From: Vibrio maerlii
GTDB taxonomy: Bacteria > Pseudomonadota > Gammaproteobacteria > Enterobacterales > Vibrionaceae
Direction: 5' to 3'
DNA: 64,000 nt
Assembly (NCBI RefSeq): GCF_003415655.1
Contig: NZ_QRHC01000007.1
Coordinates: forward strand, 186,001-250,000
The notes under the pieces are model-generated. The model was not told the DNA's origin. It was given only the letters and a program-made list of their open reading frames with translations, and searched no databases. Each line of letters opens with the position of its first letter. The first letter of the stretch is position 1. Shown in pieces: positions 16,345 to 24,043 of the stretch. Position numbers and translations under genes: made by a program.

Positions 16345-16370
16345 AACGCTGAACTCGAAAGTTCAGCGTT
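16345..16370. terminator. Terminator between convergent genes
   Basis: An 11-bp stem AACGCTGAACT / AGTTCAGCGTT with a 4-nt loop. On the minus strand it is followed by TTTTGCTTT, so it mainly serves the FadL gene. Confidence 0.7.
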
Positions 16371-16382
16371 AAAGCCTCAGAA

Positions 16383-17558
16383 TTAGAAGGTTACGTTTGC
16401 ACCGATAAAGTGAATGTAGCCGTCGAATGAACCTGTTACATCAACATTTGTTCTTTCAACATCGACCGTACCTAGGTCGGCAAATTCATAGAACATATCG
16501 ATACGAACGTCGTCCCAGTGAGTGCTAGCACCAACAGAGTAGCGGTATTGCTCACCTACAGGCAGGTCAACCCATTGCTTTGTTGGGTCGTCTTGTGGTG
16601 ATGTCTCATAAGAGAAGCCGGCTTTTAGTGCCCAGTTTGCATTGAGTTGGTAGTCGGTACCGATGGCGAATTTCCACACGTCATCCCAGTCACGGTTAAC
16701 GGCGACAGGCGCGGTATCACTTCCATTTACATACAGAGGTGTCTCAGGGTAGTCACTCCATTTGTGCCACTGAACCGAACCTAATAGGGTTATCTGAGGG
16801 CTCAGATCATAGCTACCGCTTAGATCAACAGTGGTAGGGAATATAAGGTCGGTACTTAGAGTTTCAAGATTTTCAATACCAGAAGTAACGTCAACATCAA
16901 ATTCGTGCTCTAACTTAGAGCGGTAGCTCAGTCCTACAGCCCAGTCTTCTTCTTGGTACATGGCACCGGCATTGAAGCCCCAAGCGAAGTCACCATCTAG
17001 GTCGGTTTCTAGGGTAGTCGTTTTCGCTTCAAGGATACCGTAGTTTAGCTGAGCACCGATACCCACAGAGACTTTGTCAGTTACTTTAAAGCTTAATGCA
17101 GGATTGAATTGTACTGCGGTAACGAGTGCTTCGTCTAAGCCGATAGCACCTTCCCAGTCAGAACCATATTCAACGGCTGTACCGCCAATAGAGCCAAACA
17201 TAAGACCAAGGTGTACGTCTTCGTTAAGCTGAGTAACGTGAAATACACCAATAGATGGCATGATGGTGTGCGCGCTACCATCACCTTGTGCCTTCCCTGT
17301 TTTGTTTAACAGGCTGTCATCTGGGGTATCGGTGTAATCCATGTGCAAATCTAACAACATAGTGTTGATGGTGGTTTTGCTTTCACCCATGTGAGACATA
17401 GTTGCTGGGTTAGTATAAGCCGCGGTTGCTGTTTCGGTGTAAACGCCGTCACCAGCACCTGCAGCGCCAGCATTTGCATAGGTTGCTTCTTGCATGAGTG
17501 TGCCACTAGCGTTAGCTAGATTTGATACCACCAGTAGGGCCAAAGCAGTCTTTTTCAT
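16383..17558 (-). CDS. fadL: FadL-family outer-membrane hydrophobic-compound transporter
   Basis: A 391-residue protein. After the signal peptide the N-terminal plug is typical of FadL/TodX (SGTLMQEATYANAGAAGAGDGVYTETATAAYTNPATMSHM, containing the N-P-A motif), followed by a 14-stranded barrel ending GYIHFIGANVTF. FadL proteins pass long-chain fatty acids or aromatic and steroid-like hydrophobic molecules. Vibrios carry several paralogs, so the symbol denotes the family only. A GCAGTA operator with a TACACT hexamer lies upstream (17601-17645), placing substrate entry in the same regulon as the SDRs and the sulfatase. Confidence 0.88.
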   Translation of the reverse strand: MKKTALALLVVSNLANASGTLMQEATYANAGAAGAGDGVYTETATAAYTNPATMSHMGESKTTINTMLLDLHMDYTDTPDDSLLNKTGKAQGDGSAHTIMPSIGVFHVTQLNEDVHLGLMFGSIGGTAVEYGSDWEGAIGLDEALVTAVQFNPALSFKVTDKVSVGIGAQLNYGILEAKTTTLETDLDGDFAWGFNAGAMYQEEDWAVGLSYRSKLEHEFDVDVTSGIENLETLSTDLIFPTTVDLSGSYDLSPQITLLGSVQWHKWSDYPETPLYVNGSDTAPVAVNRDWDDVWKFAIGTDYQLNANWALKAGFSYETSPQDDPTKQWVDLPVGEQYRYSVGASTHWDDVRIDMFYEFADLGTVDVERTNVDVTGSFDGYIHFIGANVTF

Positions 17559-17600
17559 TTTTTATATCCACGAAATTGTTTGTAGAAGAGGTTATGGGGA

Positions 17601-17645
17601 AGTGTAAATGACCGATTTACGAAGATAAGCAGTAATAATACCGCT
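17601..17645 (-). promoter_or_regulatory. GCAGTA operator and -10 box of the FadL gene
   Basis: AGCAGTA-ATAA-TACCGCT at 17628-17645 (N4). On the minus strand TACACT (17601-17606) begins 21 nt after the proximal arm. Confidence 0.7.
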
Positions 17646-17661
17646 TTGGGTAGACAAATAT

Positions 17662-17686
17662 AAAAAGAGCCTGCATAAGCAGGCTC
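17662..17686 (-). terminator. Terminator of the YiaVW-like operon
   Basis: Stem GAGCCTGC / GCAGGCTC. The minus-strand transcript ends in TTTTT. Confidence 0.85.
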
Positions 17687-17706
17687 ATTTAATATTTATT
17701 GGGGTT

Positions 17707-18900
17707 TTACTTAATTGGCCAGATGTATTTTAGCCACGACATCATGCGTAATAAAATGCGTCGTACAATGGATGTGTGTAAAATATCACCTTTTTCGTTG
17801 ATAACAACAGACTGACCTTGTACACCGAGTGGTAAATCAAATTCATCGAGGTCTTGGTCAAGTTCAATCACACCAACAGCAAAGCCGTGTTGTGCAATAG
17901 TACGTGCTGAAAGAAGAGTACCATTTGCTTGGATCTCACCTTCGCGCATCGCAGGCAGTACCTGAACAAGTTTACCTGTAAAAATCTTGCCTGGTGCAGA
18001 GTCTAAAACAACTTCAGCTTCTAAGCCTGGCTTCATACGCTGAAGCGAGTTCTGCCAAAACATACCGGCGATTTGACGCTTGTTATTGCTTGGTACGAAT
18101 ACCATCGAAGGTCGTAACGGTAAGGTCGTAACACGGAATCCTGGTGCTAAGGCAATTTGTGTCGCTACACCATCACTTGGTGCTCGAACAACGGTATTAT
18201 CAAAGTCTAATTGAGCCTGGCGTTTTGCTTCAAATAATTGAGCAACACGCGTATTTTGGCCATTGATCATTGAGGTTGTGCTAAGCAAAACACGACGTTC
18301 ATCGGCTTCTGCAGCTTCTAACGCAGCTTCTGCTGCATCTAATGTAGCTTGTGCAGCGTTGTAAAGCTCTTGTTGTCTATCAACATCTTGTTCAGTGAAA
18401 GGTGAATTATCACCACCACTTTGGTGCGCTTCTTTGTAACGAGAATAGGTTGCTAAGGTGCGATCACGATTGGCTGTTGTTTGTTTTACCGCAGCTTGTG
18501 CTTTATCGGTAATGCTTTTAGCAGCCAGCAATGCTTCTTCATTTTGGTAAGCTAACGTTTTCGCTTCTTCTAACGCTGCTTCTGCCTTGAGGAGTGCGAA
18601 CTCTTGCTTTTCGTTCTTGATGGTATAAAGAACATCACCTTTCTTTACTGGCACATTCGGTTTAACGAACACCTCTTCGACGGTGCCCCCAACTTCAGGG
18701 ATGATAGGCACACTAACAAAATACTCTTTTGAGAACTTTGCATAAGGGTGGTTGAAGTTCATCGCAATCATGATAGTGCTTAGAATCGCTACACCACCAA
18801 GTGCCGCTGTCGGTACAGTCCACTTATTTAATGGGATTTTGAACAGTTTAAAGATAGCGATACAGATCGATGTGTAGGTCAGAATAATTAGCATATCCAT
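17707..18900 (-). CDS. HlyD/EmrA-family membrane fusion protein (YiaV/YibH-like)
   Basis: A 397-residue protein. Two N-terminal hydrophobic segments (residues about 3-20 and 28-48) are followed by a barrel-sandwich start (VPIIPEVGGTVEEVFVKPNVPVKKGDVLYTI), a long Ala/Glu-rich coiled coil (about 95-240) and the return strand (VVRAPSDGVATQIALAPGFRV). Such adaptors link inner-membrane transporters to the outer membrane, but no transporter gene is adjacent. The partner gene 4 nt upstream encodes a DUF3302 protein, exactly as in enterobacterial yiaVW and yibHI. Confidence 0.85.
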   Translation of the reverse strand: MDMLIILTYTSICIAIFKLFKIPLNKWTVPTAALGGVAILSTIMIAMNFNHPYAKFSKEYFVSVPIIPEVGGTVEEVFVKPNVPVKKGDVLYTIKNEKQEFALLKAEAALEEAKTLAYQNEEALLAAKSITDKAQAAVKQTTANRDRTLATYSRYKEAHQSGGDNSPFTEQDVDRQQELYNAAQATLDAAEAALEAAEADERRVLLSTTSMINGQNTRVAQLFEAKRQAQLDFDNTVVRAPSDGVATQIALAPGFRVTTLPLRPSMVFVPSNNKRQIAGMFWQNSLQRMKPGLEAEVVLDSAPGKIFTGKLVQVLPAMREGEIQANGTLLSARTIAQHGFAVGVIELDQDLDEFDLPLGVQGQSVVINEKGDILHTSIVRRILLRMMSWLKYIWPIK

Positions 18901-18904
18901 GATA

Positions 18905-19234
18905 TTAATCCTTCTTGTCTTCGTTGATTTGCGCTTTAAGCTCTACCATTTCTTGTTTGAGCTGCTCTAGCTCCAAAATGGTCGTATCGCTTCGGCTTGG
19001 GTTGCTCATACCCCAGCCAATCCCTGGTTTATACAGGGTTGCCCAAATCCATAAGAAAGGCCAAATCGCATGTAACGTAAACAAACTTACCCAGCCTGCA
19101 ACATGGATGGCATCTTGATGAGGGTGGTTGCGTTTGTGTGCGATTTCATAAGGAATGTCATGAATAACGATAATTCCGTAGAAAATCGTCAAAAAGACAA
19201 AGAACACCAAAAATAGAGCAAAGTATTCCAACAT
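18905..19234 (-). CDS. DUF3302 inner-membrane protein (YiaW/YibI-like)
   Basis: A 109-residue protein with two or three hydrophobic helices (YFALFLVFFVFLTIFYGIIVI and AGWVSLFTLHAIWPFLWIWATLY) and a charged coiled-coil tail (ILELEQLKQEMVELKAQINEDKKD). Size, helix pattern and pairing with an HlyD-type gene identify DUF3302. It is co-transcribed with the following gene (4 nt gap). Upstream at 19411-19428 lies a candidate GCAGTA site. Confidence 0.82.
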   Translation of the reverse strand: MLEYFALFLVFFVFLTIFYGIIVIHDIPYEIAHKRNHPHQDAIHVAGWVSLFTLHAIWPFLWIWATLYKPGIGWGMSNPSRSDTTILELEQLKQEMVELKAQINEDKKD

Positions 19235-19410
19235 AGCTTTTGTATCCGTTGATTTATAGGTATCAGGGTGTTGCTTGAGTTAGGCACCGTTTTAGAAAAT
19301 TAAACTAAAAGGTGAACGTATGGGCCCAACTAGCAGCACGTTAAGAACGTTGAAGTTTTGACAAACTGTCAATGTTGCGGTGAGGATACGGGGGGAGGGT
19401 AGGAAGCTAA

Positions 19411-19428
19411 TAGAGTAATTTTACGGTG
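19411..19428 (-). promoter_or_regulatory. Candidate GCAGTA operator upstream of the DUF3302/HlyD operon
   Basis: TAGAGTA-ATTT-TACGGTG, N4 class with two mismatches per arm. A TATCCT hexamer on the minus strand lies one base off the usual distance. The leader to the DUF3302 start would be long (about 140 nt). Confidence 0.35.
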
Positions 19429-19481
19429 TTTGATGTTATTGGGCGATAGGTCGCCCAATAACGAATGTCATGCTTAGGTGG

Positions 19482-20264
19482 CTAAGACTCTTCGATACCA
19501 AGACCATTTCTTAGCGCAAATTGAACCAGTTCAGTATGGTTATCCAACTCTAAAATATCCAACATTCGATACTTGTGAGATTCAATCGTTCGAGGGCTTA
19601 AAAAGAGTTTGTCCGCACATTGTTTCGCTGTGAGTCCTTGAGCGAGTAGCGAGAGTACAGAACACTGCTTTTTACTGAGTTTCAGTAGCTTTTCACCTTC
19701 ATCAACAATGGCATCTTCCCCTCCACTTAAGCTTTTTGCCATGCTTGAGTGCTGCCAATACACCAACCAGATGTTACATAGGGCACGTAATTCGTTTAGT
19801 TGCTCCGGTGATAAGCCTGGATGATGCTCATCAAAGCTCGAAAAGCTGACCGCCCCCCATGTTTGACCAAAGAGTTCTAGCTTCACAATGATATGTGAGT
19901 GTGCCCCTTCTTGATGAAGAACTCGTAAAGTACTAATCGGAGAATTAGCCAGTTCAAGATTATTGAATAATTGGAAGCTTGATTTGGAACGTAACAGCTT
20001 TAGGTAGTCAGGAAAGTTACCAACAGCGAGCTTATTTTTGTCAACCTTGGGAACATGGGAACGAGCAACAGTGACGGTTTTACCATCATTGAGAAGTATC
20101 ATTGAATTAGGAAACATTGTGAGTCTGTCGAGGCCAAACCACTCTAGCCCGCCAATCGCGACACCTTTGAAGATTTCATCAAAATCTTTAGCCTGACACG
20201 TGGTCAAGGTTTGAATTTGTGATTGAACAAATTGAGAAAAGCTCGTGATGTTGTCAGTTTTCAT
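19482..20264 (-). CDS. LuxR-type regulator, paralog 2 of a local pair
   Basis: A 260-residue protein collinear with the gene at 10614-11393. They share the sensor block EWFxxDRxTxFPNSMxLLNDGKTVxVARS and an almost identical HTH (LSKKQCSVLSLLAQGLTAKQCADKLFLSPRTIESHKYRMLDIL). It is not of the acyl-homoserine-lactone type. GCAGTA operators with 4-nt spacers cluster on both sides of it, including 20338-20355 in front of the gene itself. It probably activates the adjacent sulfatase and FadL genes; the ligand is unknown. Confidence 0.85.
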   Translation of the reverse strand: MKTDNITSFSQFVQSQIQTLTTCQAKDFDEIFKGVAIGGLEWFGLDRLTMFPNSMILLNDGKTVTVARSHVPKVDKNKLAVGNFPDYLKLLRSKSSFQLFNNLELANSPISTLRVLHQEGAHSHIIVKLELFGQTWGAVSFSSFDEHHPGLSPEQLNELRALCNIWLVYWQHSSMAKSLSGGEDAIVDEGEKLLKLSKKQCSVLSLLAQGLTAKQCADKLFLSPRTIESHKYRMLDILELDNHTELVQFALRNGLGIEES

Positions 20265-20337
20265 AATATTCCCGTTTTTAGGCTCCTTGCTTAAAGTACC
20301 TTGGGATATTCACCGGTGTCAATCTCTCTGAAGTTAA

Positions 20338-20355
20338 TGCGGTAAATCTACCGTA
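20338..20355. promoter_or_regulatory. GCAGTA operator H between LuxR paralog 2 and a small gene
   Basis: TGCGGTA-AATC-TACCGTA, a near-perfect palindrome (N4) with G/C substitutions symmetric in both arms. In the plus direction TACGCT (20377-20382) begins 21 nt after the proximal arm. It lies 74 nt upstream of LuxR paralog 2. Confidence 0.65.
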
Positions 20356-20424
20356 TAAAAAATGGTAATTAATATTTACGCTGCTCGGTTCGATATTAAA
20401 TAATAATTTATAGTATGAACAATA

Positions 20425-20676
20425 ATGAAGTTGAATGATTTTGAAATATTAAAAATTAGAGAAGAGGCATTCAAATCCTTACGTGCGTATGGATACTCTC
20501 ATGATCAATCCCAAGAAATATCAGCCTTGTTATTAAGTGTATTGAATCGATGTATGTTGGAAAATTCTGAACTAATTGATCAAGAGGAGAGTGGAGAAAT
20601 AAATACTTCGGGGTCTTGCGAGAAAGATAGCGAAGATTTAATTAAACGCGCTTACTCTCTCATCTCTAATATGTAA
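20425..20676 (+). CDS. Small hypothetical protein
   Basis: An 83-residue acidic helical protein (MKLNDFEILKIREEAFKSLRAYGYSHDQSQEISALLLSVLNRCMLE...) with no signal peptide or membrane segment. No family is recognised. ATG 20425 has no clear Shine-Dalgarno. It sits between two GCAGTA operators, so it is probably part of that regulon. Confidence 0.5.
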   Translation: MKLNDFEILKIREEAFKSLRAYGYSHDQSQEISALLLSVLNRCMLENSELIDQEESGEINTSGSCEKDSEDLIKRAYSLISNM

Positions 20677-20712
20677 TGATTTAGGTCAACTTTTTAAATT
20701 AACTTTTTGTGT

Positions 20713-20757
20713 TGCAGTAAATGTACTGCTTACCATTTTAAATTATTCACAAATAAT
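20713..20757 (+). promoter_or_regulatory. GCAGTA operator E and -10 box of the sulfatase gene
   Basis: TGCAGTA-AATG-TACTGCT at 20713-20730 (N4). AATAAT (20752-20757) begins 21 nt after the proximal arm. The predicted transcript start is near 20764. Confidence 0.8.
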
Positions 20758-20799
20758 AGCTCCCGATTCAAATATCCTTACAACAATTAGGTCTGAGCT

Positions 20800-22380
20800 A
20801 TGTTTAAGAAAAAAACATTTCTACAGCTAGCAATGGGTGCGGCTTTAACCGCGACTTCTATGGCTAGTTTTGCTACTACTGATACTGAACGTCCAAACAT
20901 CCTTGCTATTTGGGGTGATGACATTGGTATTGATAACATCTCTGCGTACACTCGCGGTCAAGCGGGTCACTGGACTCCAAACATCGACCGTATTGCAAAC
21001 GAAGGTGTCTTATTCACTGACTTCTACGGTGACCAATCTTGTACAGCAGGTCGTTCATCTTTCGTTACAGGCCAACACCCAATCCGTACAGGTTTGACTA
21101 AGGTTGGTATGCCTGGTGCGAAACAAGGCATGAAACCTGAAGATCCATCTATTGCGACAATGCTGAAAGACAAGGGTTACATGACAGGTCAGTTCGGTAA
21201 GAACCACCTAGGTGACCTAGATTCACAACTGCCAACAGAGCACGGTTTTGATGAGTTCTTCGGTAACCTATACCACCTGAATGCTGAGGAAGAGCCAGAG
21301 CATCCAGATTACCCTAAAAACCCAGCGTTCAAGAAGAAATTCGGCCCTCGTGGTGTAATTCATTCTTACGCTGACGGTCGCATCGAAGATACTGGTGCAC
21401 TAACTATCAAACGCATGGAAACGGTAGATGAAGAGACTCTAGAAGCAGCTCTAGACTTCATCGATCGCGCACATAAAGAGAAAAAACCATTCTTCGTATG
21501 GTACAACTCAACGCGTATGCACGTTTGGACTCACCTAAAAGAGGAGTCAAAAGGCATCTCTAAGCGTGGTGGTCTATACGGCGACGGCATGGTTGAGCAC
21601 GATAACATGGTTGGTCAACTGCTAGACAAACTAGACGAGCTTAAAATCGCTGACAACACCATCGTTTCATACACTACGGATAACGGTGTAGAGAAATGGG
21701 GGTGGCCAGACGGCGGTACTTCACGCTACTACGGTGAGAAGAACTCTACTTGGGAAGGTGGTTTCCGTGTACCAGCGATGATGCGTTGGCCGGACAAGAT
21801 CCCAGCAGGTAGCGTTGCGAATGAAATCGCTTCACACTTAGATTGGGCGCCAACATTTGTTGCAGCAGCAGGTGAGCCTAAGTTGGCTGAGAAGCTGAAG
21901 AAAGGTACTAAGCTTAACGGTAAAGAGTACAAGGTTCACCTTGACGGCTACAACCTAATGCCTGAGCTACGTGAAGGTAAGAATACAACGGCTGATAACA
22001 ACCCAGATTGGCCACGTAAGAACTTTATTTATGCGACAGATAACGGTGACATCTCTGCAATCCGCTTTGGTGATTGGAAAGTAATGTACACAGTGAACAA
22101 CTGTCACGGTATTGAAACTTGGTCATGTTCTTTTGAAGAGTTACGTTTCCCGTATATCTTCAACCTACGTCAAGACCCGTACGAGATTGCACTGCATGAA
22201 AGTACTGGCTACCAAAACTGGCGCGTAGAGCACTTGCCAATGATGTACATGGGTGCTGCTCAAACGTTCCAGTTCCTACAGACGTTCCAAGAGTTCCCAC
22301 CACGTCAAGTACCGGGCTCATTCTCAATCGACCAAATCGTTGAGAAAATGAACATCTGGCAACGCGCTCAATATCAATAA
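20800..22380 (+). CDS. Exported Cys-type arylsulfatase (family S1)
   Basis: A 526-residue protein with signal peptide MFKKKTFLQLAMGAALTATSMASFA. The sulfatase signature is C81-T-A-G-R85 (C-x-A-x-R), whose Cys becomes formylglycine. The metal ligands D40-D41 (IWGDDIG) and a later D-N pair (YTTDNGVEKWGW), plus GKNHLGD, are all present, so it should be active. It hydrolyses an organic sulfate ester in the periplasm or outside; the substrate is not readable. Codon use is of the highly expressed type. A GCAGTA operator controls it and a terminator follows. Its likely maturase is the next gene. Confidence 0.93.
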   Translation: MFKKKTFLQLAMGAALTATSMASFATTDTERPNILAIWGDDIGIDNISAYTRGQAGHWTPNIDRIANEGVLFTDFYGDQSCTAGRSSFVTGQHPIRTGLTKVGMPGAKQGMKPEDPSIATMLKDKGYMTGQFGKNHLGDLDSQLPTEHGFDEFFGNLYHLNAEEEPEHPDYPKNPAFKKKFGPRGVIHSYADGRIEDTGALTIKRMETVDEETLEAALDFIDRAHKEKKPFFVWYNSTRMHVWTHLKEESKGISKRGGLYGDGMVEHDNMVGQLLDKLDELKIADNTIVSYTTDNGVEKWGWPDGGTSRYYGEKNSTWEGGFRVPAMMRWPDKIPAGSVANEIASHLDWAPTFVAAAGEPKLAEKLKKGTKLNGKEYKVHLDGYNLMPELREGKNTTADNNPDWPRKNFIYATDNGDISAIRFGDWKVMYTVNNCHGIETWSCSFEELRFPYIFNLRQDPYEIALHESTGYQNWRVEHLPMMYMGAAQTFQFLQTFQEFPPRQVPGSFSIDQIVEKMNIWQRAQYQ

Positions 22381-22410
22381 TATAAACTCGTTTATCGGGA
22401 ATGAGTAACC

Positions 22411-22443
22411 AAAGAGGCAAGCATTCGCTTGCCTCTTTTTTAT
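22411..22443 (+). terminator. Sulfatase gene terminator
   Basis: Stem AAAGAGGCAAGC / GCTTGCCTCTTT followed by TTT. Confidence 0.85.
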
Positions 22444-22475
22444 TGCTCAAAATAATTTACCTGAGTATCAATAAT

Positions 22476-22520
22476 TGCAGTAGTTTTACGCTATGGATAT
22501 AGAGTGAGTTAATCAATAAT
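22476..22520 (+). promoter_or_regulatory. GCAGTA operator G and -10 box of a candidate small RNA
   Basis: TGCAGTA-GTTT-TACGCTA at 22476-22493 (N4). AATAAT (22515-22520) begins 21 nt after the proximal arm. No protein gene follows before a terminator. An alternative sigma-70 reading is TTGCAG (22475) with TATAGA (22498). Confidence 0.65.
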
Positions 22521-22526
22521 AAGTTC

Positions 22527-22648
22527 GTTACACAATGACACCGAAATATCACTTCCAGTGTCATTCTTTCTGCTTAATTATTTAAGCAAACTCGGAATAT
22601 TCATTTTTAGATGTATTTTCACCACACCTTAGGGTGTGGTTTTTTTTG
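22527..22648 (+). ncRNA. Candidate small RNA between the sulfatase and maturase genes
   Basis: The sulfatase transcript should end at 22443, yet a second strong terminator ends at 22648. Between them lie a promoter-like GCAGTA site and two stem-loops: AATGACAC / GTGTCATT (22534-22565) and TGCTTAA / TTAAGCA (22571-22588). The terminator is ACCACACC / GGTGTGGT plus eight T (22621-22648). No credible open reading frame is present. A transcript of about 120 nt ending in a U-tract fits a trans-acting small RNA. The 5' end is predicted from the -10 box. Confidence 0.55.
22621..22648 (+). terminator. Terminator of the candidate small RNA
   Basis: An 8-bp stem ACCACACC / GGTGTGGT, 4-nt loop and an eight-T tract. 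It is upstream of, not downstream of, the next coding gene. Confidence 0.8.
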
Positions 22649-22670
22649 CGCTAAATAAATTGGTTTCATA

Positions 22671-22715
22671 AGCAGTATAAATACTGATTACTCAAAACCG
22701 CCCTCTTCATACTAT
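22671..22715 (+). promoter_or_regulatory. GCAGTA operator F and -10 box of the maturase/MoxR operon
   Basis: AGCAGTA-TAAA-TACTGAT at 22671-22688 (N4). TACTAT (22710-22715) begins 21 nt after the proximal arm. The predicted start near 22722 leaves a 20-nt leader. Confidence 0.75.
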
Positions 22716-22742
22716 TAGTGTAAATCGAGAATGGGAGTCCCT

Positions 22743-24035
22743 ATGAGTATCCAGCTAAGTAGTTATCAGCCAAATATGCCATCTAAGCGCATGAATATTA
22801 TGACAAAGCCAATCGGTTCTGCATGTAATATCGACTGCACTTATTGTTACTACTTGAGCAAGGAAGAGCTTCTTGGCCACGAAACAGGATGTGGCAGTCG
22901 TATGTCTGAAGAGATGTTAGAGACGTACATTAAGTCATACATCGAACAGCAAAATCATCATGAGATTGTATTCCACTGGCAAGGCGGTGAGCCGACGCTG
23001 TTGGGTGTGAATTACTTCCGTGACGTCGTACGCCTACAGAAGAAATACTGCCCTAAAGGTGTAACGATTGAAAATAACCTGCAAACCAACGGCACTCTTC
23101 TTACTGATGAGTGGGGTAAGTTCCTGAGTAAGAATAACTTCTTAGTTGGGTTGAGTATTGATGGGCCAGAGATGATCCACAATGCATACCGTACTAATCG
23201 ATCGGGCCGTGGTACGTTCAAGCAAACGATGAAAGGTTTGGATATCCTGCATAAGTACAACGTGAACTTTGCAACGTTAACCTGTGTCAACAACTTGACG
23301 GGTGCCAATCCACTTGAAGTCTATCGTTTCTTACGTGATGAAGTACGTTCTCCCCAGATGCAATTTATCCCAATTGTTGAGCCAAAATCGTTCCGAGATA
23401 CTGCACCACAGCGCTGGAGCGAGGACGAAATTTTATTTCAAGGTATGCCTGAGCTCGAGCCGAATCACCCTAACTCTGTCGTTGAAGCATGGTGTGTATC
23501 ACCATTTCAGTGGGGCAACTTCTTGTGCACCATTTTTGATGAGTGGTTAGAAAACGATATTGGCAAGATAAATGTACCGTACTTTGAAGCGTGTGTAGAA
23601 ACCTGGATGGGGCGTGTTAATCCACTTTGTACCCTTGCACCAATGTGTGGGAAGGGGTTAGCGATTGAACATAATGGCGATGTATTTGCTTGTGACCATT
23701 ATGTTTATCCTGAATATAAACTCGGCAACATTCATGATTCTGAGCTAGAAGACATGCAGTTCTCACAAGGGCAAGAGACCTTTGGTAAAGAGAAGGAGGC
23801 TAGCCTGCCTTCGCAGTGTCGTGAGTGTACCTACCAGTTTGCTTGTTATGGCGAGTGTCCAAAGAACCGCTTCACTAAGACGCTTGCGGGAGAAGCTGGC
23901 TTGAACTACTTGTGTGCGGGCTGGAAGCAGTTCTTCACCCATATTGATCCCTATGTATCAATGATCGTCTCCACAATGGGTTACCCGGTACATAAGGGTA
24001 TTAACTCACACGCAATGAAATATCAGCTTAAATAG
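22743..24035 (+). CDS. Anaerobic sulfatase-maturating enzyme (radical SAM, SPASM)
   Basis: A 430-residue protein. The start is ATG 22743 (GGGAG five bases upstream); an in-frame ATG at 22731 is less likely. The radical-SAM cluster motif is C28-N-I-D-C32-T-Y-C35, followed by WQGGEPT. C-terminal SPASM cysteines appear in NPLCTLAPMCGKG, DVFACDH and QCRECTYQFACYGECPKNR. This anSME family oxidises the sulfatase active-site Cys to formylglycine, so the partner is the upstream sulfatase. It is first gene of a tightly packed operon running to 32012. Confidence 0.95.
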   Translation: MSIQLSSYQPNMPSKRMNIMTKPIGSACNIDCTYCYYLSKEELLGHETGCGSRMSEEMLETYIKSYIEQQNHHEIVFHWQGGEPTLLGVNYFRDVVRLQKKYCPKGVTIENNLQTNGTLLTDEWGKFLSKNNFLVGLSIDGPEMIHNAYRTNRSGRGTFKQTMKGLDILHKYNVNFATLTCVNNLTGANPLEVYRFLRDEVRSPQMQFIPIVEPKSFRDTAPQRWSEDEILFQGMPELEPNHPNSVVEAWCVSPFQWGNFLCTIFDEWLENDIGKINVPYFEACVETWMGRVNPLCTLAPMCGKGLAIEHNGDVFACDHYVYPEYKLGNIHDSELEDMQFSQGQETFGKEKEASLPSQCRECTYQFACYGECPKNRFTKTLAGEAGLNYLCAGWKQFFTHIDPYVSMIVSTMGYPVHKGINSHAMKYQLK

Positions 24036-24043
24036 GGTTTGAG

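Noticed and set aside
10614..20264. LuxR pair read as quorum-sensing receptors with a missing LuxI gene
   Set aside because: The N-terminal domains lack the acyl-homoserine-lactone signature (conserved W/Y/D/W pocket), and no synthase gene lies nearby.
22731..22742. Upstream in-frame ATG for the maturase
   Set aside because: ATG 22743 has GGGAG at proper spacing, and the predicted mRNA start near 22722 leaves no ribosome site for ATG 22731.
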